A stretch of DNA of 57,212 nt from Lacticaseibacillus yichunensis (GTDB taxonomy: Bacteria; Bacillota; Bacilli; Lactobacillales; Lactobacillaceae), in contig NZ_RHOG01000013.1 in assembly GCF_003946405.1 (NCBI RefSeq), positions 1-57,212 of the forward strand. Direction: 5' to 3'. Positions 1 to 12,929 of the stretch are shown one piece after another. The first letter of the stretch is position 1. Each line of letters starts with the position of its first letter. A program made the translations under genes and the position numbers. The notes beneath the pieces were generated by a model. The model was not told the DNA's origin, did no database searches, and saw only the letters and a program-made list of their open reading frames with translations.

Positions 1-12
1 GCTTAAAGCATA

Positions 13-40
13 GCACCGGGGAAGACCAGGTGCCTTTTTT
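13..40 (+). terminator. Intrinsic terminator of an upstream gene outside the window
   Basis: GCACC (13-17) pairs with GGTGC (29-33), followed by a run of T (35-40). It probably ends the gene lying left of the window. In related genomes rnz often follows obg, but nothing here shows that gene. Confidence 0.6.
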
Positions 41-235
41 GTTATTCAAAAAAGGTCCAAAACTTCCGGCGTTGTCAAAATCAACACCAAAAATTTTAGA
101 CCCCTTTTTTTTGAGTCTTTTGGGGCGGGGCGGTGAACTGTCAAGCTGATATGCGGCTGGCGGTGAGTGATTTTGCAATCATTCCAGTCTTTGAAGATCA
201 GTGGTGTTTTGAATCTAAAATCTGCAGACGGATAA

Positions 236-347
236 GAGTGTGTAAGGCATGGCGGGCACATCTAACTGGCTCGTACACTCGAGGCGAAGGGCGCCTCAAG
301 CACCCGAGCCAGGTTAGCTGTCCCACCATCCCGCGCCCCTACGCACC
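236..347 (+). repeat. Family 1 long-hairpin repeat, copy A
   Basis: An imperfect palindrome in the gap before rnz. The apical stem is GAGGCG/CGCCTC, flanked by CTGGCTCG/CGAGCCAG and TCTAACT/GGTTAGC arms. It ends in the family tail CTACGCACC. Relative to copies B, D1, D2 and E the apical stem has changed on both sides (GATGGC/GCCATC became GAGGCG/CGCCTC), which keeps pairing. Function unknown. Confidence 0.75.
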
Positions 348-350
348 ATA

Positions 351-470
351 GTTGTGCTTCGTGCGGCAGGTCTGAGGCATTTAGCTGGCATGGGCACTCG
401 ATGGCCAAGAGCGCCATCAAGCACCCATGCCAGACTAACTGCTCAGACCTAAGCGCCGCACTACGCACCC
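351..470 (+). repeat. Family 1 long-hairpin repeat, copy B
   Basis: It starts directly after copy A in the same orientation. It carries the standard apical hairpin (GATGGC, short loop, GCCATC), then TGGCATGGG/CCCATGCCA and an outer GTGCGGCAGGTCTGAG arm facing CTCAGACCTAAGCGCCGCAC. The tail is CTACGCACCC. No start codon with a ribosome binding site gives a convincing protein here. Together copies A and B explain most of the first 520 bases. Confidence 0.75.
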
Positions 471-475
471 TGTTT

Positions 476-505
476 TTGTGATAAACTGTCTACAGACTGT
501 ACGAT
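476..505 (+). promoter_or_regulatory. Probable sigma-A promoter for rnz
   Basis: TTGTGA (476-481) and TACGAT (500-505) are 18 bp apart and lie just before the rnz start. Moderate match only. Confidence 0.4.
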
Positions 506-522
506 AGAATAGGAAGAACTCT

Positions 523-1467
523 ATGGAAATTTTATTTTTAGGGACTGGGGCGGGTTCGCCGTCCAAGGCCCGCAATGTCTCGAGTCTCGCGCTGACCCTG
601 CTTGATGAGCGCAATGAAGTGTGGCTGTTTGATTGCGGCGAAGGCACCCAGCACCAGATCCTCAAGACAGCGATCAGGCCGCGCAAAGTGACTAAGATCT
701 TCATCACCCATTTGCACGGCGATCACATTTTCGGCCTGCCAGGGTTTTTGGCGAGTCGGGCTAATCAGGGCGGCGAGGAGCCACTGACAATTTACGGGCC
801 GCCGGGTATTGAGCGGTTCGTCAAAACAAGTTTGGCGGTGACCCAGACGCGCCTGCCGTATCGACTGGATTTTGTTCTGCTTGACCGACCTGGCATCATT
901 CTCGATGACCAGACGTTCAAGGTGACTTGCGGCGAACTCGCGCATCGAGTGCCATCCATGGGTTTTCGCATCGAGGAAAAACCGCATCCAGGTGAGTTGC
1001 TGGTAGCCAAGCTCCAAGACGCCAAAGTGCCTGCGGGGCCGCTTTATGCGAAGCTCAAGGCAGGCGAGACAGTGACGCTACCGGACGGTCGGACGCTGGA
1101 TGGCCACGATTTCATCGGGCCTGCGCAGCCGGGTCGGACGATTGCAATTTTCGGGGACACCCGGCAGACGAAAGAGGCTGAGGTGCTGGCTAAGGACGCA
1201 ACGGTGATGGTCCATGAATCGACGTTTGGGCCGGACGAGGCGCCCCTGGCTCGCCAGTACTACCATTCCACGAATATTCAGGCAGCCAAGATCGCGAAGG
1301 CGGCTGGCGCGCATGAGCTTTTGCTGAATCACATTTCCGCGCGTTACATCGGCAAGGCCGCGCTGGAGTTGCAGCGCTCGGCGCAGCGTGTGTTCAAGAA
1401 TACCCGGGTGGTCCATGATCTGCAGGAAGTTGCCATTCCATTTGAAAAGAGGGTGAAGCAACCATGA
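523..1467 (+). CDS. rnz: Ribonuclease Z (tRNA 3' endonuclease)
   Basis: Cytoplasmic metallo-beta-lactamase fold nuclease that trims the 3' trailer of tRNA precursors, mainly those lacking an encoded CCA. The 314-residue product has the zinc-binding HLHGDH motif at residues 63-68, the FDCGEGTQ segment near 36-43, a later FGDTR and a C-terminal LLNHIS metal-ligand segment. Length matches the usual bacterial form of about 307 residues. The start is ATG at 523, after an AGGAAG ribosome binding site. It overlaps the next gene by ATGA, so the two are probably co-transcribed. A cca gene for adding CCA lies at 37.5 kb. Confidence 0.95.
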   Translation: MEILFLGTGAGSPSKARNVSSLALTLLDERNEVWLFDCGEGTQHQILKTAIRPRKVTKIFITHLHGDHIFGLPGFLASRANQGGEEPLTIYGPPGIERFVKTSLAVTQTRLPYRLDFVLLDRPGIILDDQTFKVTCGELAHRVPSMGFRIEEKPHPGELLVAKLQDAKVPAGPLYAKLKAGETVTLPDGRTLDGHDFIGPAQPGRTIAIFGDTRQTKEAEVLAKDATVMVHESTFGPDEAPLARQYYHSTNIQAAKIAKAAGAHELLLNHISARYIGKAALELQRSAQRVFKNTRVVHDLQEVAIPFEKRVKQP

Positions 1468-2252
1468 AACGATTGGAAAAACAAATCGTCGTCGTGACTG
1501 GCGGGTCGTCAGGCTTGGGCAAGGCGATCGGGCTTGAAGCCGCCAAACAGGGGGCCACGGTCGTCTTTTTGGCCCGGCGCATGGCCGCACTGAAGGAAGC
1601 GCAAGCCACCGCGACTGCATTGTCCGGCCGCCCGGCTTACGCGTTTGTCTGCGATGTCGCCGATCCGGTGGCGGTCGAAGCCGTCGCGGCGCGCATTGCC
1701 CGCGATGTCGGCCCCGTTGATGTGCTGGTCAATGCGGCCGGCTTCGGCCATTTTGAAAATGCGCTTGAGACGAAGATGAGCACGGTCGAACAGATGATGC
1801 GGGTCAACGTGTTGGGCACGATGTACATGACGCGCTTGATTGGGCGGGGCATGGTCGAGCGCGGCCACGGCCACATCATCAACATCGCCTCGATGGCAGG
1901 CAAGATCGCGACACCGAAATCTGCAATCTATTCCGCCTCTAAGTTTGCGGTGGTCGGCTACAGCAACGGATTGCGTCTTGAGCTGCGGCCGCATGGGGTG
2001 CGGGTGACCACGGTCAATCCGGGTCCCGTCAACACCGCCTTTTTCCAGGTCGCGGAGGCCAATGATTATCTGCAGAAGGTCAGCTTCATTGTGCTCGATG
2101 CGGATAAATTGGCCCGGCGCATCGTCTATTCCTTCGGGTTGCCGGTCCGCGAGATCAACACCCCGCTGATCATGGCGGCCGCCGCCAAGTTCTATGACCT
2201 GGCGCCGCATGTTGGGGACTTCCTCGCTGGCACACTCTTCAATCGAAAGTAG
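1464..2252 (+). CDS. Short-chain dehydrogenase/reductase, DltE/YqjQ type
   Basis: NAD(P)-dependent oxidoreductase of the classical SDR family; substrate unknown. The 262-residue product has the cofactor motif TGGSSGLG (12-19), NAAG (90-93), the catalytic Asn in RVNVLG (N115), Ser143, and YSASK with Tyr156 and Lys160. The NPGPVNT segment follows at about 185-191. It overlaps the rnz stop by 4 bp (ATGA), and this rnz-SDR pairing is common in lactobacilli. The active site is complete, so it should be an active enzyme. The pairing with rnz does not reveal a pathway. Confidence 0.85.
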   Translation: MKRLEKQIVVVTGGSSGLGKAIGLEAAKQGATVVFLARRMAALKEAQATATALSGRPAYAFVCDVADPVAVEAVAARIARDVGPVDVLVNAAGFGHFENALETKMSTVEQMMRVNVLGTMYMTRLIGRGMVERGHGHIINIASMAGKIATPKSAIYSASKFAVVGYSNGLRLELRPHGVRVTTVNPGPVNTAFFQVAEANDYLQKVSFIVLDADKLARRIVYSFGLPVREINTPLIMAAAAKFYDLAPHVGDFLAGTLFNRK

Positions 2253-2263
2253 GGTCTGGGTGT

Positions 2264-2614
2264 ATGAAAAATCAACAACGTCTCATCGTCGGCCTTGTGC
2301 TGGCGCTGGTATTGATCATTTTTGCCGTCCTGAACGGGCAGGCCGTCGCCGTGAATTTCTTCGGCGCCCAATTTTCCTGGCCACTGATCGTTGTGATCAT
2401 CGTGTCGGTTTTGATCGGCGCCCTGATCACGTTCCTGGTGTCGAGTACGAGCATGGCGAAAAACAGCAAAGCGCTGAAGGCGGCAGAAGCCGTTGCCGCC
2501 AATGCGAAGGCTGAACAGGACAAGGCGGTCAAAGCGGCCACCGAAAAACTGCAGGCGCAAGTGACTGCGCTGCAAAAGCAGGTCGCTGACGCAACGGCTG
2601 CGGAAACGAAGTAG
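2264..2614 (+). CDS. LapA-domain (DUF1049) membrane protein
   Basis: Small membrane protein of 116 residues. Two hydrophobic segments lie at about 7-24 and 39-59, separated by a short loop (NGQAVAVNFFGAQFSW) typical of the LapA/DUF1049 family. A charged Ala/Lys/Gln-rich helical tail (about 65-116) is likely a cytoplasmic coiled coil. In Gram-negative bacteria LapA relatives support envelope assembly; the role in Firmicutes is not established. It starts 11 bp after the SDR gene, probably in the same transcript, and is followed by a strong terminator. Confidence 0.75.
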   Translation: MKNQQRLIVGLVLALVLIIFAVLNGQAVAVNFFGAQFSWPLIVVIIVSVLIGALITFLVSSTSMAKNSKALKAAEAVAANAKAEQDKAVKAATEKLQAQVTALQKQVADATAAETK

Positions 2615-2634
2615 ATTTGACTTAGAGCGAATCA

Positions 2635-2673
2635 AAAAAGAACCGAGGCAATCGCAGCCTCGATTCTTTTTTT
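2635..2673 (+). terminator. Intrinsic terminator after the rnz-SDR-LapA unit
   Basis: A GAGGC/GCCTC stem lies within a longer AAAGAAnCGAGGC / GCCTCGATTCTTT pairing and is followed by T7. The A-run on the left makes it usable on the minus strand too, so it may also end the glp operon transcribed toward it. Confidence 0.85.
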
Positions 2674-2752
2674 ACCTAGAAATTCATGTTCGCGTTGCCG
2701 AGTCAGTTGTGTCGACGGACCCCTGTCGATCAGCCGGCCCAGCAGCTCGAGG

Positions 2753-3469
2753 TTAGATCAAGACGAACAGGCCAGCGCCGATCACGCCGCCAACCAGTGG
2801 GCCGACAATCGGGACCCAGGAGTACCCCCAATCGGAGCCGCCCTTGTTGGCGATCGGCCAAATGGCATGGGCTAACCGTGGGCCGAAGTCTCGAGCCGGG
2901 TTGATCGCGTAACCGGTGGTCCCACCAAGAGACAGGCCGATCGCGGTGATCAGGACGCCGACACCGATCGGGCTGAGGCCATCCGTCCATTTGCCTTTTG
3001 CAAAGGCGAGCAGGACGAAGACCAGGACCGCGGTGCCAAGCGTTTCACTAAAGAAGTTCCAGAACGGCCGGCGAATCGCTGGGCCGGTGGCAAAGGTGCC
3101 CAAGATCGCGGCTTTGTCGTCCGTTGCGGCCCAGTGCGGGTAGTAGTGGAGCCACACGAGGGTCGCCCCGACGAATGCCCCGAGGACTTGCGCGATGATG
3201 AATGGCAGCACGCCTGCCCATGGGAACCGGCCAATGACCGCAAAGCCCAGTGTAACAGCCGGGTTCAAATGTGCCGGGCCAAGAAAGGCGGCCGCATACA
3301 CACCCAAGGTCACAGCCAAGCCCCACCCTAGGGTGATCGCGATCCAGCCGGCGCCTTTTGCCTTTGATTGATTCAGGGACACGCCAGCGACAACGCCATC
3401 ACCCAGCAAGACTAAAATGAGCGTGCCAATAAATTCACCCAATGCTTGAGTCATGATTGTTTGTGTCAT
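2753..3469 (-). CDS. glpF: Glycerol uptake facilitator (aquaglyceroporin)
   Basis: Membrane channel for passive entry of glycerol. The 238-residue protein has six hydrophobic segments and the two half-helix NPA signatures, LNPAVT (N69) and INPARD (N190). The Asp directly after NPAR (D194) and the small residues around it are typical of glycerol channels rather than strict water channels. The start ATG sits after a GGAGGAATT ribosome binding site. It is the last gene of a three-gene operon, 22 bp after glpO, so glycerol brought in can be phosphorylated by GlpK and oxidised by GlpO. Confidence 0.95.
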   Translation of the reverse strand: MTQTIMTQALGEFIGTLILVLLGDGVVAGVSLNQSKAKGAGWIAITLGWGLAVTLGVYAAAFLGPAHLNPAVTLGFAVIGRFPWAGVLPFIIAQVLGAFVGATLVWLHYYPHWAATDDKAAILGTFATGPAIRRPFWNFFSETLGTAVLVFVLLAFAKGKWTDGLSPIGVGVLITAIGLSLGGTTGYAINPARDFGPRLAHAIWPIANKGGSDWGYSWVPIVGPLVGGVIGAGLFVLI

Positions 3470-3491
3470 GAGAATTCCTCCATAAATTCAA

Positions 3492-5318
3492 CTATTTCAG
3501 TGATTTCAGCGCACTTTCGTCGATCGCCTGGTGCAGCGCGGCGGCTTGGGCGGTCGTCTCCGCGTCATCCCAATCAAGCAGGCGGGCCATTTCGGCGACG
3601 ACGGGGTCGGTCAGTTGGGCTAACTGATCGGCATGGAACAGAATCGCGTTGGTCCGGCGCAGCAGGTAATCCACCGGCGTCAACGTCATTTCCTCGTTGA
3701 CGGAATAGCGCAGGCTGGCTGTTTCCTTGAGCGAAAGCCCCGCGGCGGCGCCATCTTCCGCATACGTGATCACGCGGCCGGTGTTTGAGCCAAAGCGGTT
3801 TGCCAGATCCAGTGCATCCGCTGCCGGAATGCCAGCGTCTTGGGCAATGCGGCTGAAGAAGCCGATCGATTCATCGACGTTGGTTGGGTCAAAATGGCCA
3901 CCGGAAACTTGGAGTTTGGTCGAATCGACCTCTTTGACTTCTTGCCCATATTGTTGCTGGAGCAGACGGCGCACCAAGGCCAGCGCCCCTGCCGCCATTT
4001 TCCGATAGTCGGTGATCTTCCCACCGGCCAGCGTCAGCATGCCATCTTTTTCGGTGGTGAGACTGGACCCACGGGAGACTTGCGATGGGGCAAGACTTTC
4101 CTCGGCATGGGCGGTCTGCAGATCCGAGATGGCTTGTTCAACGTCTCGGCGGGTGGCGTTTTTCGCATTATAATCATCGACGACCTGAATCAACGACGCG
4201 AAGCTCTCATCGGACACGCGGCCGGTATTTGCGCCGCCGCCATTGTAGTCTGAGGAGCCGTTTGCCGCGATCAGGGGACGCAAGCCGACCCAGCTGGCCT
4301 CGATATCCGCCAGTGTGACATTGGCCTCTGGGTACCGGTTGTTCAGTGCGAACAGCAGGTAATCGACGTCAGCCTGGTCAACGGTTGGATGTTGATAATC
4401 GCCGTGGAAATCGGTGTCGGTCGTGCCAAAGTAGGTCTTGCCTTCACGCGGCACCACGAAAATCATCCGGCCGTCATCATGGCCCGAGTCAAAATACGTC
4501 GGTTGCGGGACCTTGAGCTTGGCTTCGTCGATCACCAGGTGCACGCCCTTGGTCGGCCGCAGCCGCGGGGCATGATCGAGATCATCGTCTTCGGCACGGA
4601 GCTGATCCACCCATGGGCCGGTGGTGTTGATGATCAACTTGGCATGAATGTCGAAGGCTTCGTCGTCCAGCAGGTCCTGTGCACGCAGCCCGATCGCCTT
4701 GCCACTGTCATCATGCAAGATGCTGGTCGCCTTCACGTGACTGGCGATGAGCCCACCGAGCTCCGCGGCCTCCTTGATGTTTTCAATGACTAGGCGCGCG
4801 TCATTATTGACATAGTCGAGGTAGACGCCGCCGCCTTGCAGCTTGTCCTGCTTCAAGTCAGGCTCGCGCTGCAACACTTCGCTTTTCGAGACGGTGTAGT
4901 TGGCGTATTGCGAGCCCGTGACCCCGGCCAGCTCATCGTACAGGTTCATCGCGATCTTGACGGAAAAAAGGTCAAAGGTTGCCCCAGGTTCGTCATAGAT
5001 CGGCATCAGCATCGGAAATGGCCGCGGAATATGCGGGGCGATGCCTTGCACCACCGCGCGCTCCTTGACGGTATCCGAAACGACGCCCACGTCGAAGGTC
5101 TTCAGGTAGCGAATGCCGCCATGGACCAGTTTGGTCGAGCGCGAGGAGGTGCCTTCCGCAAAGTCCTGCATCTCGATCAGCCCAGTTTTCAGACCACTGG
5201 CTGCGGCCTGAATCGCGACACCGGCACCGGTGATGCCACCGCCGACGATCAAGAGATCCAGATCCGTTGTTTTCAGCGCATCAACTGTGTCTTGCCGTGT
5301 TTTCTTTGAAAATGTCAT
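3492..5318 (-). CDS. glpO: Alpha-glycerophosphate oxidase (FAD)
   Basis: Oxidises glycerol 3-phosphate to dihydroxyacetone phosphate using FAD and, in lactic acid bacteria, O2, giving H2O2. The 608-residue product has the dinucleotide motif GGGITG at 26-31 and the GTSSRSTKLVHGGIRYL segment at about 56-72. A roughly 60-residue insertion (about 354-415, starting SSDYNGGGANTG) separates GlpO oxidases from the shorter GlpD dehydrogenases, and this supports glpO rather than glpD. It lies 25 bp after glpK and 22 bp before glpF in one operon. Confidence 0.92.
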   Translation of the reverse strand: MTFSKKTRQDTVDALKTTDLDLLIVGGGITGAGVAIQAAASGLKTGLIEMQDFAEGTSSRSTKLVHGGIRYLKTFDVGVVSDTVKERAVVQGIAPHIPRPFPMLMPIYDEPGATFDLFSVKIAMNLYDELAGVTGSQYANYTVSKSEVLQREPDLKQDKLQGGGVYLDYVNNDARLVIENIKEAAELGGLIASHVKATSILHDDSGKAIGLRAQDLLDDEAFDIHAKLIINTTGPWVDQLRAEDDDLDHAPRLRPTKGVHLVIDEAKLKVPQPTYFDSGHDDGRMIFVVPREGKTYFGTTDTDFHGDYQHPTVDQADVDYLLFALNNRYPEANVTLADIEASWVGLRPLIAANGSSDYNGGGANTGRVSDESFASLIQVVDDYNAKNATRRDVEQAISDLQTAHAEESLAPSQVSRGSSLTTEKDGMLTLAGGKITDYRKMAAGALALVRRLLQQQYGQEVKEVDSTKLQVSGGHFDPTNVDESIGFFSRIAQDAGIPAADALDLANRFGSNTGRVITYAEDGAAAGLSLKETASLRYSVNEEMTLTPVDYLLRRTNAILFHADQLAQLTDPVVAEMARLLDWDDAETTAQAAALHQAIDESALKSLK

Positions 5319-5343
5319 ATCTTCCTCCTATTCTGCGAGGTGG

Positions 5344-6951
<1,608 letters not shown>

Positions 6952-7119
6952 TTATTATCTTGTTCACAAGCCAGTCACGCACAAACTAGGGATGGCGTGC
7001 CGTCGTTCTGGATTACTTTTTCCGAATATAGGTTTAGCGGTTAAAGATCGGTGAGAAGATGAGAGAAAGCCGGTAGAACCCGCTCCGCCCTAAGGCTGAT
7101 TTTTGTGCAAACAGGGTAG

Positions 7120-7146
7120 TTTGTCCATATTTGACCTTTACTGACC
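7120..7146 (+). promoter_or_regulatory. CtsR operator made of three heptads
   Basis: Three heptads in tandem, TTTGTCC (7120-7126), TTTGACC (7130-7136) and ACTGACC (7140-7146), each separated by 3 bp (ATA and TTT, both fitting NTN). The CtsR consensus needs two such heptads; here two overlapping operators share the middle one. They overlap the predicted -35 element of clpB. Confidence 0.8.
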
Positions 7147-7165
7147 AATTGCATCCTGCTAGACT
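7137..7165 (+). promoter_or_regulatory. clpB promoter
   Basis: TTTACT (7137-7142) and TAGACT (7160-7165) are 17 bp apart and overlap the CtsR operator. The start codon lies about 60 bp downstream. Confidence 0.5.
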
Positions 7166-7229
7166 ATTTATGATGACGAGGGCAATGCGGTACACTGAAG
7201 GCAGGCCCAATCGTAAAGGAGGAACCCTG

Positions 7230-9833
<2,604 letters not shown>

Positions 9834-9990
9834 GAAAAATGCTGTTAAGGTATTGCCTTGACGCCTGTTTTTTAGTAAGATAAGTCATGCTGTGGTGGTC
9901 AAATGACCGCCATCGGGTGTCCGGCCGCTTGCAATTTTGGCCGGGTCCGGTATAGTAGTAAAGAAATCTAAAGCAAAAGGGGTTTTCCTC

Positions 9991-10185
9991 ATGGCAGTTC
10001 CAGCACGCAGAACATCCAAGACCAAGAAGCGTATGCGCCGCGGCCATATCAAGTTGAATGTGCCTAACCTGCAATTCGACGCGACGACCGGTGAATACCG
10101 CGCATCTCATCATGTTTCGCCAAAGGGCTTCTACAAAGGCGCCCAAGTCGTTAAGCCAGCAACAACCGACAGCGACAACGCGTAA
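9991..10185 (+). CDS. rpmF: 50S ribosomal protein L32 (zinc-free form)
   Basis: Basic 64-residue protein starting [18 protein letters not shown], the classic L32 N-terminus. No cysteines are present, so this is the version lacking the CxxC zinc knuckle. The start at 9991 follows AAAGGGG; an upstream in-frame start at 9937 is rejected because the conserved N-terminus begins here. A TATAGT box (about 9952) and a downstream terminator suggest a single-gene transcript. Confidence 0.93.
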   Translation: MAVPARRTSKTKKRMRRGHIKLNVPNLQFDATTGEYRASHHVSPKGFYKGAQVVKPATTDSDNA

Positions 10186-10191
10186 CAACTA

Positions 10192-10222
10192 GACCGCATC
10201 CTTCCGGGGGTGCGGTTTTTTT
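10192..10222 (+). terminator. rpmF terminator
   Basis: CCGCATCC pairs with GGGGTGCGG, followed by a T run. Confidence 0.85.
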
Positions 10223-10437
10223 GTGGGGTTTTGGGGGCTGACAGGGCTGTGAATCGTGAGTGAGGTCATTCCATTAATTGGTCGTGTAAACGGTCAGCGA
10301 TGTGCTGATAATTATAAAGTGAACAGCGAATCTGGTTAAGAGAAAAGTGGTCAATGGCTCAATGAGGTTGTAGTGAAAGTCTAAGAAGGCATTGATTGAT
10401 ATCCGCCTTTATTGATAGATCACTTGATCTAAGGAGG

Positions 10438-10572
10438 ACTCCGGCCAGCAATCGCTCAGCCCCCTCGTCGGTGTTAGCGGCTGTGCCGCTTACACCCAAA
10501 GCAAGCTTTATGACCGCGAATTTTGCGGGCAAAAAGTTGCTTGGGAGCGTTCCAGCCATTTCTGGCCGGAGT
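10438..10572 (+). repeat. Family 2 multi-branched repeat, copy 1
   Basis: The outer stem ACTCCGGCCAG pairs with CTGGCCGGAGT. Inside are a GGTGTTAGCGGC/GCCGCTTACACC hairpin and an AAGCAAGCTT / AGTTGCTT stem capped by CCGC/GCGG. It is the shorter form, without the extra hairpin of copies 3 and 4. It fills the middle of the 550-bp gap between rpmF and the DUF1836 gene; I see nothing else in that gap apart from a TATAAT box at 10692-10697. An 83-codon ORF across it is not credible. Confidence 0.8.
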
Positions 10573-10740
10573 CCCCCGTGTTCTTCATCAAATTGAACTA
10601 GAACTGTCACTTAATTGTTTGTATTCGAACAAGGCAACTTCGATGTGCACCAAAAATCAGCTCACATAGTCTCGCACACCAGATGTCATGGTATAATCAA
10701 GACAAGAGACCCGCGCAAGATGCGGTGAGGAGGAAAACAA

Positions 10741-11283
10741 ATGGCTGAAGAAGAGATCTTCACGTTATATCTAAAGCGTCTGCAGCAGGCAAATCTGCCG
10801 CGCTGGACGGACTTGCCACAATTTGATCTGTACATGGATCAGATCGTGCAGTACGTCAACGAGATCATTCATCCCCTCGGATTGGATGACCTGACCCCGA
10901 CCATGGTCAACAATTATGTGAAAAAAGGCGTGATCCAGCCGCCAATCAAGAAGAAGTACAACCGCGACCAGCTGGCCAACGTGCTGGTGATTGCAATGCT
11001 CAAGCCTGTTTTTTCGCTGGACACGATCGCGGCGGGCATTCGCTATCAGCTGATCGAGCGCGAGCGGTCCCAGGCATATGATGCGTTCATTCTGGCCTTT
11101 ATCGGCGCCGTCCAGCAGGTGAATTCCGACTTCACCAGCGATGTCACGATCGCGAAGGTCAACAAGGAGGACACCGTCAACATTCAATCGGCGATGGTCA
11201 GCTTGGCGATCAACGCGGTCTTGGAAAAATTGCTCGTGGAATCCATGACGCAAGCGGTTCAGCCCCAAGAGAAGAAGGATTAA
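10741..11283 (+). CDS. DUF1836 family putative transcriptional regulator
   Basis: 180-residue soluble protein of the DUF1836 family found in Firmicutes. The segment at about 50-80 (LTPTMVNNYVKKGVIQPPIKKKYNRDQLANV) is shaped like a MerR-type helix-turn-helix, suggesting DNA binding. The target is unknown. The start follows GAGGAG with good spacing, and a TATAAT box lies about 45 bp upstream. The gene ends 1 bp before the next start, so the two are translationally coupled, although the functional link to a nucleotidase is not obvious. Confidence 0.8.
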   Translation: MAEEEIFTLYLKRLQQANLPRWTDLPQFDLYMDQIVQYVNEIIHPLGLDDLTPTMVNNYVKKGVIQPPIKKKYNRDQLANVLVIAMLKPVFSLDTIAAGIRYQLIERERSQAYDAFILAFIGAVQQVNSDFTSDVTIAKVNKEDTVNIQSAMVSLAINAVLEKLLVESMTQAVQPQEKKD

Positions 11284-11284
11284 C

Positions 11285-12850
11285 ATGCAACTAACGATCT
11301 TGTCCACCAGCGATACGCACGGCTATGTGTTGCCGACGACCTACAGCAAGCGTGGCGAGGACCAACCATTTTCGCTGGCCAAGGCCAAAACGGTGCTGGA
11401 TGATCTCAGGCGCCACGCGGACGGGCCGACCCTGACGATCGAAAATGGCGACTGGCTCCAGGGGTCCCCGCTTGCGTATTTTGCCGCAAAGGTTCAGCCT
11501 GATCCGCACCTGTTGACTGCCGCCTATGATGCGGTGGGCTATGATGCCGGCATCATCGGCAATCACGAGTTCAATTACGGTGCGGCCAATCTTCAAGACG
11601 CGATCGCAACGCTGAACTATCCCATTTTATGCGCAAACATTTTGCGCGGAAAAAAGCCGGCATTTGGCAAGCCCTATCAGATCTTTGAACGCGGCGGGGC
11701 TAAGGTGGCGGTGCTGGGGCTGACCACGTCTTACATTCCGCACTGGGAAGGTCCGGCCAACATCGAAGGCCTGACGTTTGTCGATGCGCTGCAGACTGCA
11801 AAGAAGTGGCTGCCACGCCTGCGCAAACTGGCGGATGTGGTGGTGATCGCGTATCATGGCGGGTTCGAGCGTGACCTTGAGACGGGCGAGCCGACTGAGG
11901 CGTTGACCGGTGAAAATGTCGGCTACGAACTCAGTCAATTGCCAGGCGTGGATGCGCTGGTCACTGGGCATCAACACCGCGAATTGGCCGGCCTCGTGAA
12001 TGGCGTGGCCACCACGCAGCCCGGCTACCGCGGCGAGGACGTCGGCAAGATCACGCTGACGCTTGAGCAGGAGGGCTTTCACTGGCACGTGACTGATCAG
12101 CACGCTGAATTGGTGAAAACGGGCCATCAAGTCCCGGCGCCTCAAGTTTTGGCCGCCGTGGCGCCTGTTGCCCCGCAGGTCGAAGATTGGCTCGATGCAC
12201 CGGTGGGCCAGGTGGTCAAAGGCGACATGACGATCACCGATCCGTTTCAGGCGCGCGTGGTGGAACATCCGTATATCGAATTCATCAACCGGGTCGAAAT
12301 GGCGGCGACGGGCACGGACATTGCCGGAACCGCACTGTTCAATGACGATGGCCGCGGGTTTGGCCAGCAGATCTCGATGCGCGATGTGGTCACCAATTAT
12401 ATTTATCCCAATACGCTGGCGGTGATGCGGCTCAGTGGGGCAGATCTCAAGGCCGCACTTGAGCAATGCGCGGACTATTTTTCCCTTGATGATCACGGCG
12501 AGTTGGCGGTCACGGAGCGGTTCCTCCTGCCAAAACCGCAGCAGTACAATTACGACATGTATCAGGGTATCGAGTACACTTTGGATATCCGCCAGCCAGT
12601 GGGGCGCCGCGTCGCCGGCTTGCGCTATCACGGGGCGCCCGTTGCGCCGACTGCGTTCTATGACGTCACGGTCAATCAGTATCGCGCAGGCGGGGGCGGC
12701 AATTTTGCCATGTTCGACCAAAGCAAGATCGTGCGTGAAAATCAAAAGGATATGACCGAGCTCATCGCGGACTATCTGCGCGCGAATCCGAAGCTTGAGG
12801 CCACCGTAGACCACAACTTCAAAGTGCAGGGCGCGGCAGGCAAAATGTGA
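11285..12850 (+). CDS. Bifunctional metallophosphatase/5'-nucleotidase (UshA/YunD-like)
   Basis: 521-residue calcineurin-like phosphoesterase with a C-terminal 5'-nucleotidase domain, expected to remove phosphate from nucleotides or cyclic nucleotides. Metal-site motifs visible are STSDTHGY (7-14), ENGDW, GNHEFNYG, YHGGFE and VTGHQHRE. The N-terminus starts directly with the catalytic beta strand, and there is no signal peptide or LPxTG anchor. It is therefore probably cytoplasmic, unlike the many secreted UshA-type enzymes, and resembles B. subtilis YunD. One base separates it from the DUF1836 gene. Confidence 0.85.
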   Translation: MQLTILSTSDTHGYVLPTTYSKRGEDQPFSLAKAKTVLDDLRRHADGPTLTIENGDWLQGSPLAYFAAKVQPDPHLLTAAYDAVGYDAGIIGNHEFNYGAANLQDAIATLNYPILCANILRGKKPAFGKPYQIFERGGAKVAVLGLTTSYIPHWEGPANIEGLTFVDALQTAKKWLPRLRKLADVVVIAYHGGFERDLETGEPTEALTGENVGYELSQLPGVDALVTGHQHRELAGLVNGVATTQPGYRGEDVGKITLTLEQEGFHWHVTDQHAELVKTGHQVPAPQVLAAVAPVAPQVEDWLDAPVGQVVKGDMTITDPFQARVVEHPYIEFINRVEMAATGTDIAGTALFNDDGRGFGQQISMRDVVTNYIYPNTLAVMRLSGADLKAALEQCADYFSLDDHGELAVTERFLLPKPQQYNYDMYQGIEYTLDIRQPVGRRVAGLRYHGAPVAPTAFYDVTVNQYRAGGGGNFAMFDQSKIVRENQKDMTELIADYLRANPKLEATVDHNFKVQGAAGKM

Positions 12851-12929
12851 CACGTAGTCACATTTTAGTTGCACAAGCGGCCGCGGCGGGTTATTCTTTC
12901 CTTCAGACCTTGTAAAGGAAGAGATTTCG

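Noticed and set aside
46-261. 71-codon minus-strand ORF at the left end
   Set aside because: No ribosome binding site, no family resemblance, and it ends in the family 1 repeat.
236-470. Family 1 copies as ordinary intrinsic terminators
   Set aside because: They lack T runs, are much longer than terminators, and several lie after a proper terminator already present.
10359-10610. Protein-coding ORFs inside the long repeats (also near 262-468, 23138-23434, 34777-35022, 39768-40049)
   Set aside because: They run through the palindromic repeats, lack ribosome binding sites and change frame from copy to copy, as expected for shadow ORFs in GC-rich hairpins.
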